DNA from: JAUIAI01 sp049680625
GTDB taxonomy: Bacteria > Pseudomonadota > Gammaproteobacteria > Burkholderiales > Burkholderiaceae_E
Direction: 5' to 3'
Assembly (NCBI GenBank): GCA_049680625.1
Contig: JBAUID010000011.1
Coordinates: 1 to 64,000, forward strand
DNA: 64,000 nt
Shown: positions 59,624 to 64,000 of the stretch, one piece after another
How positions within the stretch are numbered: the stretch's first letter is position 1
Layout of the letters: every line of letters starts with the position of its first letter
Made by a program: the position numbers and the translations under genes
The notes under the pieces: model-generated
What the model was told of the DNA's origin: nothing
What the model saw: only the letters and a program-made list of their open reading frames with translations
Database searches by the model: none

Positions 59624-60658
59624 ATGGCCATTATTGATTTAACCCGCGGTGCCAACGGCAACGGCAATCGCAATGGCCCGCGCGGGCCGGGATGGGGGAG
59701 GCCGGGGTTTCAAATGCCCGGGGGAGGCAGCTTTGTTCGTGGCTTGATAATCGCTGCGGTGATCGGACTCGGTCTGATGGCCTGGACTGCTGCATATACA
59801 GTTCCAAGTGATTCTGTGGGCCTTGTCACCCGCTTTGGCAAGTATATCGATCAGGTTGAACCGGGTTTGCACTTCAAGCTGCCATTTGGTGCCGACAGTG
59901 TATTGATTGTGCCGGTCAAACGTCAGCTGAAGCAGGAGTTTGGTTTTGGTACCCCTGGTGCGACCAATCCATCTCAGAGCCGGCAGGACTATAACGAACA
60001 GAGCCAGATGGTCACCGGTGACCTGAATGCGGCTTTGGTTGAATGGGTCATCCAGTTTCGTATTTCTGAACCACGCAAGTTTGTGTTCGATGTGCGCAAT
60101 CCCGGAGAGACGCTGCGCGACTTGTCCGAGTCTGTCATGCGTGAAGTCGTTGGAGACCGGACGGTTGACGAAGTCATCACTATTGGTCGCCAGGAGATCG
60201 AAGACGAGGCTTTAGTTAAAATGCAGGAGTTAACGGCAAAATACGGTATTGGTGTCAATATCGACCAGGTGCAGTTAAAGAATATTAATCCGCCACGCCC
60301 GGTGCAGGAGTCTTTCAACGAAGTGAACCAGGCGCAGCAGGAAAAAGAACGCCTGATAAACGAAGCCCGTCGTGAATACAACAAAGTGGTGCCGCTGGCT
60401 GAGGGTGAAAAAGATCAGCGTATTCGAGCCGCAGATGGTTATCGACTGAAGCGGGTTAATGAAGCCGAAGGTGACGCGGCGCGGTTCAATGCGGTGTATA
60501 CCGAATACCAGAAGGCACCAAACGTGACTCGCCGTCGAATTTATATTGAGACGATGCAAGAGGTCTTGCCCGAACTGGACTCAAAAATTATTGTTGATGA
60601 ATCGGCGCAGCAAATTTTGCCGCTGATGCATTTGCGCGGTGGGGAGGCAACCAAATGA
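59624..60658 (+). CDS. hflK: FtsH protease modulator HflK
   Basis: A 344-residue SPFH/prohibitin protein: a Gly/Asn/Arg-rich N-terminus, a membrane span (LIIAAVIGLGLMAWTAAY), VPSDSVGLVTRFGKYIDQVEPGLHFKLPFG, and the band domain with YNEQSQMVTGDLNAALVEWVIQFRI. A coiled coil with QAQQEKERLINEARREYNKVV follows. HflK assembles with HflC into a large periplasmic cage around FtsH and controls membrane-protein turnover. The typical MPWNEP Gly-rich start is replaced by a divergent tail. Overlaps hflC by four bases. Confidence 0.94.
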   Translation: MAIIDLTRGANGNGNRNGPRGPGWGRPGFQMPGGGSFVRGLIIAAVIGLGLMAWTAAYTVPSDSVGLVTRFGKYIDQVEPGLHFKLPFGADSVLIVPVKRQLKQEFGFGTPGATNPSQSRQDYNEQSQMVTGDLNAALVEWVIQFRISEPRKFVFDVRNPGETLRDLSESVMREVVGDRTVDEVITIGRQEIEDEALVKMQELTAKYGIGVNIDQVQLKNINPPRPVQESFNEVNQAQQEKERLINEARREYNKVVPLAEGEKDQRIRAADGYRLKRVNEAEGDAARFNAVYTEYQKAPNVTRRRIYIETMQEVLPELDSKIIVDESAQQILPLMHLRGGEATK

Positions 60659-61620
60659 ACGGCTTACGAATTGGTGCCATTGTGACTCTTGTCGCGCTGG
60701 CCGTGCTGGCGCTTCAAAGTGTTTATACCGTCCGCGAAACAGAGCAAGTCATTCTTACGCAGTTTGGAAAGCCGGTCGGTGAGCCGGTGACCGAGGCCGG
60801 TTTGAATTTCAAAGTGCCGTTCATTCAAAACGTAAATCCGATTGAAAAACGGATTCTCGAATGGGACGGCAATCCAAGCAATATGCCAACCAAAGATAAA
60901 CTATATATTGCCGTCGATTTGTTTGCGCGCTGGCGAATTACCGACCCGCTGCAATACTTTTTGCGTCTGCGCGACGAACGCAGCGCGCAATCGCGACTTG
61001 ATGACATTCTTGGCAGCGAAACCCGCAATGCCGTCGCAAAGCATGAACTGATCGAATTAGTGCGAACCACAAAAGGTCGTGAGCCGATGAGGGATGCCTC
61101 GCTTTCCCCTGAAGATCTGGCAACCCTGGGCGGCTTGGTGCCAATCGGCAAAGGGCGTGCCCTGGTTGAGGAGGAAATATTTAGAGCCGCGGCGGACAAG
61201 GTGAAGGTGTTTGGCATCGAACTGCTGGATATTCGCTTCAAGCGAATTAACTACAACACCAGCGTCCGCCCAAAAATTTATGACCGTATGATCAGTGAAC
61301 GGCGACAGATTGCGGAACGTTTTCGATCAGAAGGCAATGGTGAGGCCGCGCGAATTAACGGTAATCGTCAGCGCGAGCTGAACCGGATTCAGTCGGAAGC
61401 CTATCGTCTGGTTGAAGAAATCCGGGGTGCAGCTGATGCCAAGGCAACTGAAATTTACGCGAGGGCGTATAACCAGAGCCCGGATGCTGCTGACTTTTAC
61501 GAGTTCGTCAAGTCGATGGAAATGTACAAATCGGTTCTGCGCAGCAACTCGACCCTGATCTTGTCGACTGAAAGTGAGACGTTCCAGTATCTGCGGAACA
61601 TGAGTCCAAAGAAAAAATAA
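60655..61620 (+). CDS. hflC: FtsH protease modulator HflC
   Basis: A 321-residue SPFH protein: N-terminal membrane span (IVTLVALAVLALQSVYTV), VRETEQVILTQFGKPVGEP, the NFKVPFIQNVNPIEKRILEWDG stretch, and the coiled-coil EGNGEAARINGNRQRELNRIQSEAYR, followed by FYEFVKSMEMYKSVL at the C-terminus. It pairs with HflK; their ATGA overlap ensures coupled translation. The usual upstream hfq-hflX genes are absent, and the preceding gene is the flavin oxidase. Confidence 0.95.
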   Translation: MNGLRIGAIVTLVALAVLALQSVYTVRETEQVILTQFGKPVGEPVTEAGLNFKVPFIQNVNPIEKRILEWDGNPSNMPTKDKLYIAVDLFARWRITDPLQYFLRLRDERSAQSRLDDILGSETRNAVAKHELIELVRTTKGREPMRDASLSPEDLATLGGLVPIGKGRALVEEEIFRAAADKVKVFGIELLDIRFKRINYNTSVRPKIYDRMISERRQIAERFRSEGNGEAARINGNRQRELNRIQSEAYRLVEEIRGAADAKATEIYARAYNQSPDAADFYEFVKSMEMYKSVLRSNSTLILSTESETFQYLRNMSPKKK

Positions 61621-61654
61621 GCTGCTCTGAAAACCCGTGGGTTGACGGCCCGGC

Positions 61655-63664
61655 TTATCGCAGGCGTTGCACTTCGGTGGTTGATATCGCGGGTGCGCGA
61701 TTACCCCACGACTGTCTGATGAAAGTCGCCAGGCGGGCAAGCTCTTGATTAGTGAGTGATTGTTGAAACGGCGGCATCCCGAATGGCCACGGTTGGTGGC
61801 GGGTTACCGGTTGGTATCCGCCGCGCAGGATTGTAGTGATCAAGTTGGTTGAATCGCGCATCAGCACAGACGGATTACCCGCGAGTGACGGAAAGGCATC
61901 AGTACCGCGTCCGTTTGCCTGATGGCAGTCTTCACAATGGCGTTCATACAACAGTGCACCTTCGGTTGGCAGTAATGTCGATGATGCGCCGTTTTTTGCA
62001 GGGGATGCAGTTGTTGCTTCTGAATCAGGTGGAGAATATGCCAGCGCTTGTGGCTCTGTATTGCTGGAAACAGACTTCAGATATGTTGCCATTGCCGTGA
62101 GGTCTGAATCAGTCAACCATTGGGTACTGTTGTGCACGATCCCCGCCATCGGTCCGCTGAAAGCCTTACCGTCAGCCCGGCCGGATTTCAATAAGCTTGC
62201 TATGGCGCCAATTTCTAATCGTTGTAGTCCGGCGTATGCCGGCTCGTGAAGCGATGGGCTGTACCAGCGACCTGATGGCATGAGTGCCCCGTTAAATTGT
62301 TGCCGGCTCGCCGATGCGCCCAGCAAGTTTCGGCTGGCGTGGCAGGCACTGCAATGGCCCAGTACCTCAACCAGGTAGGCGCCGCGATTGAATTGTGGGG
62401 ACTGGCTGGCCTTGGGCTTAAAGGCTTCTGGCTTGAAATATATCTGCCGCCAAAGCCATAGCGCGAAGTCAGTGTTATACGGAAATTGAATTTCGCTCGG
62501 TCGGTTTTTCTGGTTCACCGGTGCAAGCGATTGCAGCCATGAGAATAAGGCGTCACTGTCTGAACGTGTCATCCCGCTGTAGTTTTGATAGGGAAACGCG
62601 GGGGACAGGGCACGGCCATCGCGCGAGCGTCCCGAGTGCATAGCCTGCCAGAACTGTTCCGCTGTCCATAGTCCAAGCCCGTTGTTTTTGTCCGGTGTGA
62701 GATTGGTTGACCAGATGTCACCAAACGGCGTCTCAATTCGCAGCCCGCCGGCATAATCGCGCCCGCCGGGCGCCGTGTGGCATCCTGTGCAATTGGCTGC
62801 GCGGGCAATGTATTGACCGCGTGCTAAGGCCCGGTCCTGGCCTTGGTGATGGTTGTCTGCAATGAGGTCGGTTGGCCGAAGTTCGACACTGCCACATCGA
62901 ATGGGTAACGGGTCGATTTCGTTTTTTCTGCCTGCGGATGGAGCCCCTGGACTCGGTAGAGCCTGCTCAGACAGCCATGTGCTGATCGCAGAAATTTGTC
63001 CAGGGTCGAGCTTTTTGCTGATGCTCGCCATGCAGTCCGGTTCTGTCGAGTGGCGGGTGCCATTTCGCCAGCTGCCGAGTTGTGCGTTGACATAGTCGGG
63101 TGGCAGTCCCAGCAGTGGGGGTACCGTGACACCGTCGCCCATTAGATTCTTCCCGTGGCAGGCCGTACACGGGGGTAGTCCGGCGTCCGGGTTACCGCGA
63201 GTTACCAGGTCAGGCGCCCGCGATCGGGAATGTTGTGTGTCATCGGTTGCGATTGGCCTGGCGCGCGTTTGCGCTGCTTGTGGCAGGCCGGCGGCAAAAT
63301 GCCTGGCAAGCGCCATCAGGTAGGCATCATCCATGTGCGTGAGTAAATGAGACATCGGCTCGTATTGCCGGCGACCATCACGAAAATGGCGCAACTGGTT
63401 AAACAGATAAGTCGCCGGTTTACCATCGATGCCAGGGAAATAAGTGGCATGACTGCTGCCCGGGTTTTTGGTGTGACAAACGCGGCACGGTTTTGCCCGC
63501 TCGGACATATCCGGGGTTTGCATGCCGGGCAGAGTTGCGGTGCGGGTTGTCGCCTCGTATGCCCCGGTCGCATGGTCAGCGTTGTTGGTGGTGGCCGCCG
63601 AAATCGCGTTCCAATAGACACTCCCATACACTGAGAGACATACTGCGATCAGGACTTTCAGCAT
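61655..63664 (-). CDS. Five-haem cytochrome c fusion (diheme c4-like plus triheme alcohol-dehydrogenase subunit-like)
   Basis: A 669-residue exported cytochrome with five CxxCH haem sites: CRVCH (residue 60), CTACH (about 165), CTGCH (about 296), CSACH (about 438) and CEDCH (about 577). The signal peptide is VLIAVCLSVYGSVYWNAISA. The first two sites lie in a diheme c4/c553-like region (FPGIDGKPATYLFNQLRHFRDGRR, PPLLGLPPDYVNAQLGSWRNG). The last three match AdhB/gluconate-dehydrogenase triheme subunits (ETPFGDIWSTNLTPD). It would pass electrons from a periplasmic dehydrogenase to an oxidase; no dehydrogenase subunit adjoins. Confidence 0.9.
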   Translation of the reverse strand: MLKVLIAVCLSVYGSVYWNAISAATTNNADHATGAYEATTRTATLPGMQTPDMSERAKPCRVCHTKNPGSSHATYFPGIDGKPATYLFNQLRHFRDGRRQYEPMSHLLTHMDDAYLMALARHFAAGLPQAAQTRARPIATDDTQHSRSRAPDLVTRGNPDAGLPPCTACHGKNLMGDGVTVPPLLGLPPDYVNAQLGSWRNGTRHSTEPDCMASISKKLDPGQISAISTWLSEQALPSPGAPSAGRKNEIDPLPIRCGSVELRPTDLIADNHHQGQDRALARGQYIARAANCTGCHTAPGGRDYAGGLRIETPFGDIWSTNLTPDKNNGLGLWTAEQFWQAMHSGRSRDGRALSPAFPYQNYSGMTRSDSDALFSWLQSLAPVNQKNRPSEIQFPYNTDFALWLWRQIYFKPEAFKPKASQSPQFNRGAYLVEVLGHCSACHASRNLLGASASRQQFNGALMPSGRWYSPSLHEPAYAGLQRLEIGAIASLLKSGRADGKAFSGPMAGIVHNSTQWLTDSDLTAMATYLKSVSSNTEPQALAYSPPDSEATTASPAKNGASSTLLPTEGALLYERHCEDCHQANGRGTDAFPSLAGNPSVLMRDSTNLITTILRGGYQPVTRHQPWPFGMPPFQQSLTNQELARLATFIRQSWGNRAPAISTTEVQRLR

Positions 63665-63730
63665 GGCTGGGAGATCAAATCAAGGCGGCCGCGATAGTTG
63701 AAGGCCTCATTATCAGATGGAAATCCATTC

Positions 63731-64000
63731 ATGTCCGTTAAACACTCACCCAATGATCGGCTACGTGGAACGCTCAGTTCTGCGGAACAACAACTGCTCG
63801 ATGCCACCTCGAATCTGGTTAGAGACACCATCGGGCCGATGGCAGCCCAATGGGAAGCCGAGCGTACGATGGCGATAGATGCACTCCGGCAGGCTGGTGA
63901 AATTGGGATAACCCGCATGCAGGTTCCGGAATCGCACGGCGGTATGGGCGCTTCGTTTCGAACCAAGGCGGCGGTTGCAGAACTACTTGCCCAGGCAGAT
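63731..64000 (+). CDS. Acyl-CoA dehydrogenase, N-terminal part (3' partial)
   Basis: The frame starts ATG 63731 (MSVKHSPNDRLRGTLSSAEQ) and runs off the window end without a stop. Visible: EQQLLDATSNLVRDTIGPMAA, then WEAERTMAIDALRQAGEIG and ITRMQVPESHGGMGASFRTKA. These are the N-terminal helical domain and the P-x-S-HGGMG turn of acyl-CoA dehydrogenases, which oxidise acyl-CoA to the 2-enoyl-CoA with FAD. The earlier beta-oxidation cluster at 10.6-21.2 kb lacks this step, though the distance makes a link uncertain. The gene is divergent from the cytochrome gene. Confidence 0.85.
   Translation, partial: MSVKHSPNDRLRGTLSSAEQQLLDATSNLVRDTIGPMAAQWEAERTMAIDALRQAGEIGITRMQVPESHGGMGASFRTKAAVAELLAQAD

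Noticed and set aside
1..64000. Phage defence, secretion-system or biosynthetic megacluster as the hidden system
   Set aside because: No helicase-nuclease, reverse transcriptase, CBASS, restriction, T6SS, NRPS or PKS signatures were recognised in any frame.

Overview
The window looks like chromosome of a free-living gammaproteobacterium of moderate GC. Signs of this are the mltG-tmk-holB-pilZ-tatD block, yciB, a BolA-family gene, ygfZ, tadA and hflK-hflC, together with a large complement of catabolic acyl-CoA and oxidoreductase genes. I see no rRNA or tRNA genes, no complete insertion sequence, no prophage block and no CRISPR array. Most intergenic gaps are short and many genes overlap by 1-4 bases.

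Layout. 0-1.9 kb is a mosaic edge: a partial hypothetical gene, an orphan HigA-like antitoxin preceded by a scrap of its toxin gene, and an AT-rich methyltransferase. 1.9-8.1 kb holds an SDR, tadA, a glutathione S-transferase, a lipase-like hydrolase, a class-I glutamine amidotransferase, a cytochrome P450 and a glutamine-synthetase-like ligase. 8.1-10.2 kb has a PpiC foldase, a BolA-like protein and YciB, then a 46-residue basic protein with its own promoter-like element and terminator. 10.6-21.2 kb is a same-strand acyl-CoA degradation cluster: acyl-CoA ligase, hydratase/dehydrogenase fusion, thiolase, two SDRs, an MDR reductase, a class II aldolase, an epoxide-hydrolase-like protein and two thioesterases. 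21.4-28.6 kb holds a repeat-rich lipoprotein with three helix-hairpin-helix modules, a DUF4197 protein, an M48 protease with two YbjQ proteins, an NRDE protein and YgfZ.

28.8-33.7 kb is the mltG-tmk-holB-pilZ-tatD block followed by an ankyrin protein. 33.7-37.2 kb is a MacAB-type exporter whose adaptor carries an extra helical insert. 37.3-43.0 kb contains two further GSTs, a thiol-dioxygenase-like cupin, a large beta-propeller lipoprotein and an esterase. 43.0-50.6 kb is the best regulated part. A Fe(III) ABC importer (permease and binding protein, no ATPase) is read leftward from a promoter overlapped by a Fur-like box. Back to back with it, a TPP riboswitch controls a rightward pyrimidine-salvage operon: ThiY, TenA, ThiZ, ThiX and an acetamidase/formamidase. 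That last gene is a candidate replacement for the usual formylaminopyrimidine deformylase.

50.5-56.8 kb has an FkbM methyltransferase, several NAD(P) oxidoreductases, a Baeyer-Villiger monooxygenase and an exported rhodanese. 56.9-59.5 kb pairs a nitrilase-superfamily amidohydrolase with a tryptophan/phenylalanine 2-monooxygenase-like flavoenzyme, suggesting an amino acid to arylacetamide to arylacetate route. 59.6-61.6 kb is hflK-hflC. 61.7-63.7 kb is a five-haem cytochrome c fusion. The right edge cuts an acyl-CoA dehydrogenase gene.

Short tandem repeats of 9-18 bp recur both between and inside genes. Family assignments are from motif recognition and memory; no database search was run.
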